A stretch of DNA of 64,000 bases from CAYTSA01 sp964440345 (GTDB taxonomy: Bacteria > Desulfobacterota > Desulfovibrionia > Desulfovibrionales > Desulfovibrionaceae): assembly GCA_964440345.1 (NCBI GenBank), contig CAYTSA010000004.1, positions 34,029-98,028 of the forward strand, given 5' to 3'. Positions 8,569 through 16,788 of this stretch are shown here, one piece after another. Each line of letters begins with the position of its first letter. Positions within the stretch are counted from its first letter, which is position 1. Made by a program: the position numbers and the translations under genes. The notes under the pieces are model-generated. The model was not told the DNA's origin. It saw only the letters and a program-made list of their open reading frames with translations, and did no database searches.

Positions 8569-8667
8569 CTGGCGACGGGCGCTCCCTTGCCAAGTGCTCG
8601 CTTGCGTCGTAAATACACGGAGTTATCTTTACAATAACGATACTTTTTGCAAGGAGACGCCCACAAT

Positions 8668-10017
8668 ATGCCCACGCTTAGCGTATGCCAGGCCCGCCAG
8701 GCCGAATCCCCCATGGAAGACGTGCTGATCCAGGGCTGGGTGCGCACCCGCCGCGACAGCAAGGACTTCTCTTTTCTGGAACTCAACGACGGCTCATGTC
8801 TGGCCAACATCCAGGTCATAGCCGACGCCGGCGTTCCCGGGTATGAGCAGATACAGGACATGACCACCGGCTCCGCCGTGGCCGTGCGCGGCTCCCTGGC
8901 GGAGTCCCCAGGCAAGGGCCAAAAATGGGAGGTCAAAGCGGACTCCCTGGAGCTTATCGGCCTGGCTGACGCTGAAGAGTTCCCGCTGCAGAAAAAGCGC
9001 CATTCCGACGAGTTCCTGCGCACCATCGCCCACCTGCGACCCCGGACCAACAAATACGGCGCCGTGTTCCGCATCCGGTCCCAGGCGGCCATGGCCGTGC
9101 ACGACTTTTTCCGCGAGCGCGGCTTCTTCTATGTGCACACGCCCATCATCACGGGCTCTGACTGCGAAGGCGCGGGCGAGATGTTCCGGCTCTCCTGCGG
9201 GGACAGCAAGGACGAATTCTTCGGCAAGCCGGCCCATCTCACTGTCTCTGGCCAGCTCTCAGCCGAGGCGCTGGCCATGGGCCTGGGCCGGGTGTACACC
9301 TTTGGCCCCGCCTTTCGCGCCGAAAACTCCCACACCGCCCGGCACGCAGCCGAGTTCTGGATGATCGAGCCTGAAGTCGCCTTTGCCGACCTGGACGCCA
9401 ACATGGCCCTGGCCGAAGATTTCCTGAAATTTTGCATCGCCCGGCTGCGGGAGGTAAGCGCCGCGGACCTGGACCTGTTCGCGCGATTCGTGGACAAGGC
9501 CCTCTACCCCACGCTGGACACTATCCAAGACCAGACATTCGTGCGGCTGGAGTACACCGAGGCTGTGGAACAACTGCAAAAAGCCAAAAAGAAATTTGAA
9601 TACCCCGTGGAATGGGGCGCAGACTTGCAGACCGAGCACGAACGCTGGCTAACCGAAGAGCAGCACAAGAAGCCGGTCATCGTCTACAATTACCCGGCCT
9701 CCATCAAGCCCTTCTACATGCGGCTGAATGACGACGGCAAGACCGTGGCCGCCATGGACGTGCTTGTTCCCCGGGTCGGGGAAATCGTGGGCGGCAGCCA
9801 ACGCGAGGAGCGGCTGGACGTGCTGGACAAGCGCATCGTCGACACCGGCATGGATCCGGCCGAATATTGGTGGTATCGCGACTTGCGACGCTTCGGCACA
9901 GTCCCGCACGCGGGCTTTGGCGTGGGCTTCGAGCGGCTGCTCATGCTGGTCACAGGCGTGGCCAACATCCGGGACGTGATACCCTTTCCGCGCACCCCGC
10001 AGAGCCTGGAGTTTTAA
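8668..10017 (+). CDS. asnS: asparaginyl-tRNA synthetase
   Basis: 449 residues, about full length for bacterial AsnRS. It charges tRNA-Asn with asparagine using ATP. The N-terminal OB-fold anticodon-binding domain covers residues ~1-110 (IQGWVRTRRDSKDFSFLELNDGS). The class II catalytic domain follows, with motif 2 in FRAENSHTARHAAEFWMIEPE and motif 3 in GFGVGFERLLMLVTG near the C-terminus. AsnRS is distinguished from AspRS by the MIEPEVAF block and by the absence of the bacterial AspRS insertion. I chose the ATG at 8668 (AAGGAG 11 bases upstream); a TTG seven codons earlier is in frame. It is a single-gene unit with its own terminator. Confidence 0.95.
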   Translation: MPTLSVCQARQAESPMEDVLIQGWVRTRRDSKDFSFLELNDGSCLANIQVIADAGVPGYEQIQDMTTGSAVAVRGSLAESPGKGQKWEVKADSLELIGLADAEEFPLQKKRHSDEFLRTIAHLRPRTNKYGAVFRIRSQAAMAVHDFFRERGFFYVHTPIITGSDCEGAGEMFRLSCGDSKDEFFGKPAHLTVSGQLSAEALAMGLGRVYTFGPAFRAENSHTARHAAEFWMIEPEVAFADLDANMALAEDFLKFCIARLREVSAADLDLFARFVDKALYPTLDTIQDQTFVRLEYTEAVEQLQKAKKKFEYPVEWGADLQTEHERWLTEEQHKKPVIVYNYPASIKPFYMRLNDDGKTVAAMDVLVPRVGEIVGGSQREERLDVLDKRIVDTGMDPAEYWWYRDLRRFGTVPHAGFGVGFERLLMLVTGVANIRDVIPFPRTPQSLEF

Positions 10018-10082
10018 AGCATGTGACCAGGGTCTCAACGCGAAAATACGCTAACTAGACAACGATAAAACCGTTTTTCCTG

Positions 10083-10110
10083 CGCCCCGCTCAAAAGGCG
10101 GGGCGTTTGT
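10083..10110 (+). terminator. rho-independent terminator after asnS
   Basis: CGCCCCGC, loop TCAAAAG, GCGGGGCG, then TTTGT. Perfect 8 bp GC stem 66 bp after the asnS stop. Confidence 0.85.
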
Positions 10111-10443
10111 ATGTACAGCTCCGCTTCCGCCAGCCCGTGGCGCCGGCTTTCCCAGCTGTACGCGTCCCACATGCAAGTTCTCCTCTGTTCTCATTTTAAG
10201 TTTTTCATTTTCATTACAATACGCTTTGCCCTTCACAAATTGCTCTGCAGTGTGTATATACTGTATGCAGTAGAGAACGCATGCTGGATGCGCTTCCAAC
10301 ATTCTGAAGTTTTTTATCTCCAGTTTACGGCATGCACAATAACTGCAACAAACATGCGTGACTGTTGTTTGCAACAGCGCTTTCATTTTCCTTCGAAATC
10401 CCACAACACGCCACAGTGCGCTTAAACGCTACCGAGGAGCGAC
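10111..10443. other. intergenic leader region of ablA
   Basis: 333 bp, AT-rich, between the asnS terminator and ablA. It includes a perfect palindrome TACTGTATGCAGTA (10259-10272) next to TGTGTATATACTG, which could be a promoter with an operator, and the GAGGAG ribosome site of ablA. An osmotically controlled promoter would be expected here but cannot be recognised from sequence. Confidence 0.35.
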
Positions 10444-11748
10444 ATGACCATTTACGATCCTGATCAGCAGCGGCTGGCTAACGCATTGCAACCCGACACC
10501 ACCAAATCCGACTGGACAGACTGGCGTTGGCACATCCGGAACTCCATAAAAACCGTGGACATGTTTGAAAAGGCCTTGGGCGTTGCCTTTCCCCCGGAAC
10601 TGAAGGAGAAGTTCAAGGCCACGGCTGAGAAGTTCCCCATTTGCGCCACGCCGTATTACCTCTCTCTCATAGACGCAGACGACTACGAGAACGATCCCGT
10701 GTTCATGCAGGCCTTTGCATCGCCCAACGAGCTGGACATCGGCCGCTGGGACAAGGCTGACCCCTTGCACGAGGACGAAGACAGCCCAGCCCCAGGGCTG
10801 ACCCACCGCTATCCGGACCGGGTGCTCTTCCACGTTTCCAACGTCTGCTCCATGTACTGCCGCCACTGCACGCGCAAACGCAAAGTGGGCGACGTGGACA
10901 CCGTGCCCGGCCAGGCGCAGCTGGAGGCCGGCTTGGACTACATCCGCAAAACGCCCCGGGTGCGGGACGTGTTGCTTTCCGGCGGGGATCCGTTCATGCT
11001 TTCAAACGACAAGCTGGACTGGATTCTCACCGAGTTGGACAAAATTGACCACGTGGAGGTGGTCCGCATCGGTTCGCGCATGCCGGTGGTGCTGCCCTAC
11101 CGCATCACAGACGAACTGGTGGACATGCTCAAGAAGCACCACCCCCTCTGGGTGAATACGCATTTCAACCACCCGGCGGAAGTTACCACCTCCGCCAAAA
11201 AGGCCCTGGCCAAGCTGGCCGACGCCGGCATTCCCCTGGGCAACCAGTCCGTGCTGCTGGCCGGGGTGAACGACTGCCCGCGGATCATTACCTCCCTGTG
11301 CCACAAACTGGTGCAAAACCGGGTGCGGCCCTACTACCTGTACCAGTGCGACATGAGCGAGGGCTTAACTCATTTTCGCACGCCAGTAGGTAAGGGCATA
11401 GAGATAGTCGAGTCTATGCGCGGCCACACCAGCGGTTTTGCCGTGCCTACATATGTGGTTGACGCTCCTGGAGGAGGTGGTAAGATACCAGTGATGCCGA
11501 ATTATATCGTTTCATGGGGAACACACAAAGTGATCTTGCGCAACTACGAGGGCGTCATTACCACGTACAACGAACCAGAGTGCTACTCCGCCACCGCCTG
11601 CGACAGGGACTGTGATAACTGCATGTTGACCCTGAAAACAGACGGCGCCGAGGAGAAGGCCGTGGGCCTGCAAAAGCTGTTGAGCGACTGGGACGAGACC
11701 ACAAGCCTGACGCCTGAAGAAACCGAACGCATCGGACGACGAACATGA
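10444..11748 (+). CDS. ablA: lysine 2,3-aminomutase (KamA-family radical SAM enzyme)
   Basis: 434 residues with a GAGGAG site four bases before ATG. Lysine 2,3-aminomutase interconverts L-lysine and beta-lysine using S-adenosylmethionine, a [4Fe-4S] cluster and pyridoxal phosphate. The radical SAM motif is CSMYCRHC near residue 137, followed by TRKRKVG. The LLSGGDPFML, IRIGSRMPVVLPYRI-like and QSVLLAGVND blocks typical of aminomutases follow, and a C-terminal cysteine cluster (residues ~384-396, CYSATACDRDCDNC) matches the zinc/dimer region. The four-base ATGA overlap with an acetyltransferase identifies the pair as the N-epsilon-acetyl-beta-lysine osmolyte pathway rather than lysine fermentation. 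Confidence 0.9.
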   Translation: MTIYDPDQQRLANALQPDTTKSDWTDWRWHIRNSIKTVDMFEKALGVAFPPELKEKFKATAEKFPICATPYYLSLIDADDYENDPVFMQAFASPNELDIGRWDKADPLHEDEDSPAPGLTHRYPDRVLFHVSNVCSMYCRHCTRKRKVGDVDTVPGQAQLEAGLDYIRKTPRVRDVLLSGGDPFMLSNDKLDWILTELDKIDHVEVVRIGSRMPVVLPYRITDELVDMLKKHHPLWVNTHFNHPAEVTTSAKKALAKLADAGIPLGNQSVLLAGVNDCPRIITSLCHKLVQNRVRPYYLYQCDMSEGLTHFRTPVGKGIEIVESMRGHTSGFAVPTYVVDAPGGGGKIPVMPNYIVSWGTHKVILRNYEGVITTYNEPECYSATACDRDCDNCMLTLKTDGAEEKAVGLQKLLSDWDETTSLTPEETERIGRRT

Positions 11749-12656
11749 CGAGACAAACTGCTGCAGAGCCGGCCACTTACCCATGCACGGCGCGCCCCAA
11801 GGCCGGCTATCCGCCGGACGCCGTCACAACCTTGGGGCGCTCTATTGTTCGGCATGGGCCAACAAGCAATCGGATTTACCTGAAACACCTGGATCCGGAT
11901 GACCTGAATGACGAGACCTGTCTGCTGCAGCGGCTGGACGATTTGGCGGCCAGGCATGGCTACACGAAAATTTTCACCAAAGTCCCCGCATCGGTGGCAG
12001 ACACGTTTCTGGCCCGCGGCTACGTGGAAGAAGCCCGCATTCCCCTCCTGATAAGCGGCCATACGGACGGAGTGTTTCTGGGCCGCTTTTTCAGCACAGA
12101 AAGACAAACCCAGAGCGATCCGGAACGGGTGGAGCACGTGCTGCAATGTTCCCAGGAAAAAGCCGGGCAAACGGTGGAGGTTCCACTTCCGGAAGGCGTC
12201 CACATACGACAAATGGGACAAGACGACGCTGAAGCCATGTCCTCCCTGTACGGCCAGGTGTTCGCCACTTATCCTGTGCCGGTGTCAGACCCAGCCTTTA
12301 TGCGCGAATCATTGAACGACCATTCTGCGTACTTTGGCTTTTTCAAAGGCGATCACCTCATTGCCTTGTGCGGGGTGGAAGCGGACCCGGACCACGGCAA
12401 CGCCGAAGTGACCGATTTTGCGGCCCTGCCGGATTTTCGTGATAAAGGGTTGTGCTCATTGATGCTGACTGTTCTGGAGCCGGCCGTCTTTGCCATGGGC
12501 GTAAACACCATTTACGGCATTTGCCGTAGCACCCAGTACGGCGCCAACATCCCTTTTGCCCGGCGCGGCTACAGCTTTGCCGGGACCTTGCGCAACAACA
12601 CTGGCATATGCGGAGCCGTGGAGTCCATGAACGTGTGGTGGAAGCGGCTGGAATAA
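11745..12656 (+). CDS. ablB: beta-lysine N-acetyltransferase
   Basis: 303 residues. The start overlaps the ablA stop by four bases. The N-terminal half (residues ~25-130) is the family-specific domain with TKIFTKVPAS and FLARGYVEEARIP; the C-terminal half is a GNAT fold, including VTDFAALPDFRDKGLCSLML, where the acetyl-CoA loop lies. AblB transfers acetyl from acetyl-CoA to the epsilon amino group of beta-lysine, giving the compatible solute N-epsilon-acetyl-beta-lysine. Known in methanogens and in some bacteria, including sulfate reducers. It ends 3 bp from the convergent cobS stop, with no room for separate terminators. Confidence 0.88.
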   Translation: MTRQTAAEPATYPCTARPKAGYPPDAVTTLGRSIVRHGPTSNRIYLKHLDPDDLNDETCLLQRLDDLAARHGYTKIFTKVPASVADTFLARGYVEEARIPLLISGHTDGVFLGRFFSTERQTQSDPERVEHVLQCSQEKAGQTVEVPLPEGVHIRQMGQDDAEAMSSLYGQVFATYPVPVSDPAFMRESLNDHSAYFGFFKGDHLIALCGVEADPDHGNAEVTDFAALPDFRDKGLCSLMLTVLEPAVFAMGVNTIYGICRSTQYGANIPFARRGYSFAGTLRNNTGICGAVESMNVWWKRLE

Positions 12657-12659
12657 TGA

Positions 12660-13394
12660 TCACGCCGCCCAGGCGGCGGCGACAAGGATTGCAGCTTCAG
12701 CCAGTTCACAAGTTGCGCCCAGGGTGTCCCCTGTATAGCCGCCGATGCGCCGCCCCTGCCACAACGCCATGACCAGCAGAACAACGGCGCTGGCTGCGAG
12801 TAATGGTACGCCAGCCGCGCCGCACATGGCCAGCGCTGCAACGCCCAGGACCGCCGTCCATGACAAGACGATGGGTAGCGATATTCCGGCTGCGGAGGTC
12901 GAGGCCATGCCCTCGGCTCGGGCGTAGGAACAAGTCTGCAGCATCCAGAGCAGGCCACAGCGGGCCAGAGCCGGCGCCAGGAGCAGAATGGCCGGCCACT
13001 CTGTCGCCGGCAGCGAGAACAGAACGGCCGTCTTCAACCCCAGCACAAAAATGAGGGCCAGTACGCCCATGGCGCCTATGCGGCTGTCGCGCATGATTTC
13101 CAGCGCCCGCTCGCGGGGCCGGGCGCTGCACAGCCCGTCCCCGGTGTCGGCCAGGCCGTCCAGGTGCAGCCCGCCGGTGAGCAGCGCCCACAGGGCGACA
13201 ACAAGCACAGCAAGCACCGGCTCGGGAATGTTCACAGCGCCGCCCAGCCCTCCAGCTGCAGCCAGCACAGCGCCGAGCATCAGCCCAACCAGGGGATACC
13301 AGGCCACAGCCCGGCGCATATCACGCGCGCCAAAACTGCCTGACACCGGGAAGGTGGTCAGCAATTGCACAGCGGCCAACAAAGCGCGCATCAT
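12660..13394 (-). CDS. cobS: adenosylcobinamide-GDP ribazoletransferase (cobalamin synthase)
   Basis: 244 residues, mostly hydrophobic, with about six or seven membrane helices. CobS joins adenosylcobinamide-GDP to alpha-ribazole (phosphate) at the inner membrane, completing the cobamide nucleotide loop. Family signatures seen are LLTTFPV near residue 10, the LHLDGLADTGDGLCSARPRERALEIMRDSRIGAMG block (split around residues 80-115, containing the acidic metal-binding residues), and GYTGDTLGATCELAE near the C-terminus. The start overlaps the cobT stop (ATGATG across the TGA), so either of two adjacent ATG codons may be used. It is the last gene of the operon. Confidence 0.93.
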   Translation of the reverse strand: MMRALLAAVQLLTTFPVSGSFGARDMRRAVAWYPLVGLMLGAVLAAAGGLGGAVNIPEPVLAVLVVALWALLTGGLHLDGLADTGDGLCSARPRERALEIMRDSRIGAMGVLALIFVLGLKTAVLFSLPATEWPAILLLAPALARCGLLWMLQTCSYARAEGMASTSAAGISLPIVLSWTAVLGVAALAMCGAAGVPLLAASAVVLLVMALWQGRRIGGYTGDTLGATCELAEAAILVAAAWAA

Positions 13395-14455
13395 GCGGCT
13401 CCGGATACACCAGCGTCGGCAAATGTGGCCATTTCCGTAAGAATGCGCACAGCTCCTTCGACCAGATGCATGGCCAGCGCCGCGCCCGTTCCTTCTCCCA
13501 GGCGCAAGGAAAGGTCCAGCAAAGGGGACTTTCCAAGCTGCGCCAGGGCGGCGTCGTGGCCAGGCTCCTGGCTGCGGTGCGAAGCTATCATGTAGTCGGC
13601 CGAGGCCGGACACATCCCTTGCGCCAGCAACGCGCCTGCAGTCGATATGAAACCGTCCACCAGAACCGGCTTGCGGATGCTGGCGGCGCCCAGGATGAAC
13701 CCTGCAATGGCGCCTATCTCATACCCGCCGACCTTGGCCAGCACGTCCATGGGATCAGCTGCGTCAGGTTGGTTCACAGCTATTGACCTTCGCACCACGT
13801 CCACTTTGTGCGCCAGCCGGGCGTCGTCCACGCCGGTCCCCCGGCCCACGGCCATTTCCGGCGCCACGCCACACAACACGGAGACCACGGCACTGCTGGG
13901 CGTGGTGTTGCCAATGCCCATTTCGCCTGTGGCGAAAAGGTCAGTCTCGCCGCACTGGTCCAGAGCTATCTGCGCGCCCGTTTCCACAGCCGCGACCGCC
14001 TGCTCCCGGCTCATGGCCGGGCCTGCAGCCATGTTTTGCGTTCCATTGGCGATGCGCCGCCGCAACACCAGGGGCGAATCCGCAGCGGGCCCCAGGTCGC
14101 CAGCCACGCCCACGTCCGCCACTATTACCCTGGCGCCAGCCTGGCGGCCCAGCACATTGACTCCAGCCCCGCCGTTGACAAAATTTTGCACCATCTGCAC
14201 TGTCACGACCTGGGGAAAAGCGCTGACCTCCTCATCCCGGGCCACCCCGTGGTCACCGCACATGACGGCAATGCACCGCCTGCCTACAGAGGGGGTCAAG
14301 GTGCGGGCCATGCCCGCCAGGTCCACAGCCAGATCCAACAATCTGCCCAAGGCCCAGGGCGGCATGGTCAGTTGCAGGATGCGCTCGGTTGCCTTGCCCC
14401 GCCACCGCAGGCTTGCCGGTTCTATAGTTTGAATAATTTTATTGAGCAATATCAA
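13391..14455 (-). CDS. cobT: nicotinate-nucleotide--dimethylbenzimidazole phosphoribosyltransferase
   Basis: 354 residues, full length. CobT activates the lower-ligand base to its alpha-ribotide using nicotinate mononucleotide. Signatures: MCGDHGVARDEEVSAFPQ near residue 65, VTVQMVQNFVNGGAGVNVL, the GEMGIGNTTPSSAV block near residue 175, and the catalytic-base region EPGHDAALAQLGKSPLLDL near residue 305-325. The specificity for the base cannot be read from sequence; relatives in sulfate reducers may use purines. Located between cobU (19 bp upstream) and cobS (overlapping). Confidence 0.95.
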   Translation of the reverse strand: MILLNKIIQTIEPASLRWRGKATERILQLTMPPWALGRLLDLAVDLAGMARTLTPSVGRRCIAVMCGDHGVARDEEVSAFPQVVTVQMVQNFVNGGAGVNVLGRQAGARVIVADVGVAGDLGPAADSPLVLRRRIANGTQNMAAGPAMSREQAVAAVETGAQIALDQCGETDLFATGEMGIGNTTPSSAVVSVLCGVAPEMAVGRGTGVDDARLAHKVDVVRRSIAVNQPDAADPMDVLAKVGGYEIGAIAGFILGAASIRKPVLVDGFISTAGALLAQGMCPASADYMIASHRSQEPGHDAALAQLGKSPLLDLSLRLGEGTGAALAMHLVEGAVRILTEMATFADAGVSGAA

Positions 14456-14474
14456 TGTAATATTCCAAAAAAGA

Positions 14475-15011
14475 TCACTTATCGACAGGGGCTGACTTAA
14501 CCTGCAGCGGCAGCCCGCTCACCATCAGCGTCACATTGTCCGCATGGTGCGCCACACGCTGGTTCACCCCGCCGGCCAGGTCCCGAAACTGCCGGGCCAT
14601 GGCGTTGTCAGGCACTATGCCCATGCCCACCTCATTGGAGACCAGGATGATCCGGCAGGAATAGGAGGCGGAAAGAAACACAAAGAACGCCGTTATAGCA
14701 GGATGCTCCATGTCCACGGACTGTTCAAGGTGGAGCAAGTTGCCCAGCCACGCCGTCAGGCAGTCGGCCACCACCACATCAGCCATGGCGGCGCCTTGCT
14801 GCAACGCCGCGGTCAGGTCCAGAGGCTCTTCTATTGTCATCCACTCCTTTCCCCGCTCCGCCTTGTGGCGCGCAATGCGCTCCCGCATCTCCTCGTCATG
14901 GGCCTGGGCTGTGGCAATGAAGGCCTTGCGCGGGCAGCTGGCGGCCAGTTCCAAAGCGTAGCGGCTCTTGCCGCTCCGGCATCCGCCGGTAATCAGCGCT
15001 ATTTCAGCCAT
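14475..15011 (-). CDS. cobU: adenosylcobinamide kinase / adenosylcobinamide-phosphate guanylyltransferase
   Basis: 178 residues. A Walker A motif GGCRSGKSRYALELA lies at the N-terminus; FIATAQAHDEEMRERIARHK (the GMP-carrying histidine region) follows near residue 30-50, then DCLTAWLGNLL (Walker B area) and the VSNEVGMGIVPDN block near residue 125, all typical of CobU/CobP. It phosphorylates adenosylcobinamide and then forms adenosylcobinamide-GDP, the substrate of CobS. It overlaps the end of cbiR by 13 bases, so translation is probably coupled. Confidence 0.94.
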   Translation of the reverse strand: MAEIALITGGCRSGKSRYALELAASCPRKAFIATAQAHDEEMRERIARHKAERGKEWMTIEEPLDLTAALQQGAAMADVVVADCLTAWLGNLLHLEQSVDMEHPAITAFFVFLSASYSCRIILVSNEVGMGIVPDNAMARQFRDLAGGVNQRVAHHADNVTLMVSGLPLQVKSAPVDK

Positions 15012-15805
15012 GCACGCAGCCTCTTCCCCGCTTCCTGCATTGACGCCTCGAAATCTCTTTCTCCAAACACTTCCATCGTCACCACCCGCCGGCTCCCGTC
15101 TGGCAACGCCGCCAACCGCTCCGCCAAATCTTCAAGCAAGCCAGCGGGTAAATATCGCATGTCGCAATGGTCCTTGCCGTTATCGCGCACGCCGTGCACG
15201 TGCACTACGCGGGTTCTGTGAAGCCATGCGTCAAGATGGGCCTCCACGCTTCGATTACCTACCAGTAAGTGACCGATATCCAGACAAACCGACACTTGTG
15301 TGTCCTCAATGATGCCAGAAAGATGAGAAAAATCATAGGCCAGGGTTTCCACGCACAGCAATTGTGGATCGCGCGCCGTTTCCGTCAGTTCACGCAACGA
15401 CTGCCGGCATTGCTCGCGCCACAGGGTCATGTTTCTGCTGGGCGGCTCGCTGCGGTAATCGCCATGCAAATGCACTACCCAGCCCAATGGGGTCAAAGGC
15501 AGGGTCAACTCCATGACGCGCCGGCATTTTTGCACGGATTCTCTGCGCTCTTTCTCCTCCGCCGCGCCGAGTTGCGCGTCCAGGGGCAGATGCACGGTGT
15601 ATGTCAATTTGTGCTGGCCGGCAATTGCGGCCATATGCTGCACATCTGTCTCAGACGGCAGATTCGACACAGCGCCGGACTCGAAAAGCACCAGCTCCAC
15701 GTCGTCTATCCGCTCGCACACATGCTCCAGGTTGGGGATGATGTCCGCCGGTAAAACGTAGGACGTGCAACCCAGGCGAAAAGGAAGCCGGTTTTTCAGG
15801 GTCAG
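14999..15805 (-). CDS. cbiR: CbiR-type cobamide-remodelling phosphodiesterase, probable CTG start
   Basis: A TIM-barrel of the AP-endonuclease-2/xylose-isomerase-like superfamily inside a cobamide operon, matching CbiR, which cuts the phosphodiester of a cobamide to release adenosylcobinamide phosphate for rebuilding by CobU/CobT/CobS. Likely metal ligands lie in VVHLHGD, LLCVETLAYDFSHL, VCLDIGHL, VVHVHGVRD and VTMEVFGERDFE. The first conventional start (GTG, 15721) would delete the first barrel strand: upstream, in frame, the sequence reads RLGCTSYVLPADIIPNLEH, which belongs to the fold. The only suitable initiator after the in-frame TAG is CTG at 15803-15805, eight bases after GGAGG and overlapping the btuC stop, giving 268 residues. 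A second CTG two codons on is an alternative. Confidence 0.8.
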   Translation of the reverse strand: MTLKNRLPFRLGCTSYVLPADIIPNLEHVCERIDDVELVLFESGAVSNLPSETDVQHMAAIAGQHKLTYTVHLPLDAQLGAAEEKERRESVQKCRRVMELTLPLTPLGWVVHLHGDYRSEPPSRNMTLWREQCRQSLRELTETARDPQLLCVETLAYDFSHLSGIIEDTQVSVCLDIGHLLVGNRSVEAHLDAWLHRTRVVHVHGVRDNGKDHCDMRYLPAGLLEDLAERLAALPDGSRRVVTMEVFGERDFEASMQEAGKRLRAWLK

Positions 15806-16788
15806 GGCGCCACCCTCCGGCTGTATCCTGGCCTAGCGAGCAGCCACAGAAAAAACGGCCCCCCAAGCAGGCTGGTCAACACGCCCACCGGCAACTCCGC
15901 AGGGCTAAACACGCTGCGGGCCGCCGTGTCGCACAACACCAGAAACGCCCCGCCAAACAAAATAGAGGCCGGCAGCAGTCGGCGATGGTCCGGCCCCACG
16001 AGCAAGCGGCATATATGTGGACACATGAGCCCCACAAAGCCGATGGGGCCGCACAGAGCCACCACCCCGCCGACCATGAGCGACACGGCAAAGAACAGCC
16101 AAACCTTGACCTGGCCCACAGGCGCGCCTCTACTTGCCGCCAGATCGTCGCCCAAGGTCAGCAGATTCAGCTCGTTCACCAGAAAACCAAGCACCCCCAG
16201 CCCGAGAACAGCAAAGGGCAGTAAACCCCACACCCCGCCGAACCCCACCATGGACAAGCCGCCCATGAGCCAGCGGATAATGCGGAACGTATCGTAAAAA
16301 CCGGCGCTGTACTGTACCAGCAGCACCAGGCTGGAAAAGAAAAAATTCACCGCCACCCCGGCCAGCAGCATGGCCCCGGTGGAAAAGTCGCGCTTGAGCC
16401 GGGTTACGCCGTAGACCACAGCCACAGCCAGCAGCGCTCCCAGCATGGCGGACAGGGAAACAGCGGAAAAACCCAGCAGAGCGGCCGAAAAACCCAACCG
16501 GATGGCGGCGCTCGCGCCAAGGGCGGCTCCGCTGGAAACGCCCAGGGTGAAGGGAGTGGCCAGCCCGTTGCGGAACAAGGCTTGAAACGCCATGCCCGAG
16601 GCGGAGAGAGCTGCGCCGGCCACCCAGGCCAGACAAGCCCGAGGCAACCGGATATCCCAAAAAATGACCGAGGAGGGATTGTCTGGCCCGGGAAAAACGA
16701 TTGCAGACAGGGGCATGGCTTCGCCTCCCACAAGCGGAGCAAGCATCAGTGTCGCCAAGGAGCCCGCAAGCAGCCAGCGCATACTCAT
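15802..16788 (-). CDS. btuC: cobalamin/iron-type ABC transporter permease (FecCD family)
   Basis: 328 residues with about nine or ten membrane helices. Family blocks include RLPRACLAWVAGAALSASGMAFQALFRNGLATP (residues ~48-80, spanning the first conserved gate region), SGAALGASAAI, and the C-terminal GPIGFVGLMCPHICRLLVGPDHR coupling helix that touches the ATPase. It would form the channel of a BtuCD-F importer in the inner membrane. Assignment to cobamides rather than siderophores rests on the operon (btuF, btuD, cbiR, cobU, cobT, cobS). It overlaps btuD by four bases and cbiR by at least three. Confidence 0.9.
   Translation of the reverse strand: MSMRWLLAGSLATLMLAPLVGGEAMPLSAIVFPGPDNPSSVIFWDIRLPRACLAWVAGAALSASGMAFQALFRNGLATPFTLGVSSGAALGASAAIRLGFSAALLGFSAVSLSAMLGALLAVAVVYGVTRLKRDFSTGAMLLAGVAVNFFFSSLVLLVQYSAGFYDTFRIIRWLMGGLSMVGFGGVWGLLPFAVLGLGVLGFLVNELNLLTLGDDLAASRGAPVGQVKVWLFFAVSLMVGGVVALCGPIGFVGLMCPHICRLLVGPDHRRLLPASILFGGAFLVLCDTAARSVFSPAELPVGVLTSLLGGPFFLWLLARPGYSRRVAP

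Larger units (their letters stand above)
8107..8667. other. 561 bp intergenic region before asnS
   Basis: AT-rich DNA between a minus-strand small gene and asnS. It holds a perfect 14 bp inverted repeat (8345-8375), copy B of the ~93 bp element (8475-8568), and the AAGGAG site for asnS at 8651-8656. A 71-codon open frame (8397-8612) spans copy B but lacks an evident ribosome site. Confidence 0.5.

Noticed and set aside
8397..8612. 71-codon plus-strand frame in the gap before asnS
   Set aside because: No ribosome site or clear start; kept only as the location of repeat copy B, which may be a gene fragment.
10259..10272. TACTGTATGCAGTA as a possible LexA/SOS box
   Set aside because: A perfect palindrome, but it does not match a LexA consensus I can state for this group, and ablA is not a known SOS gene.
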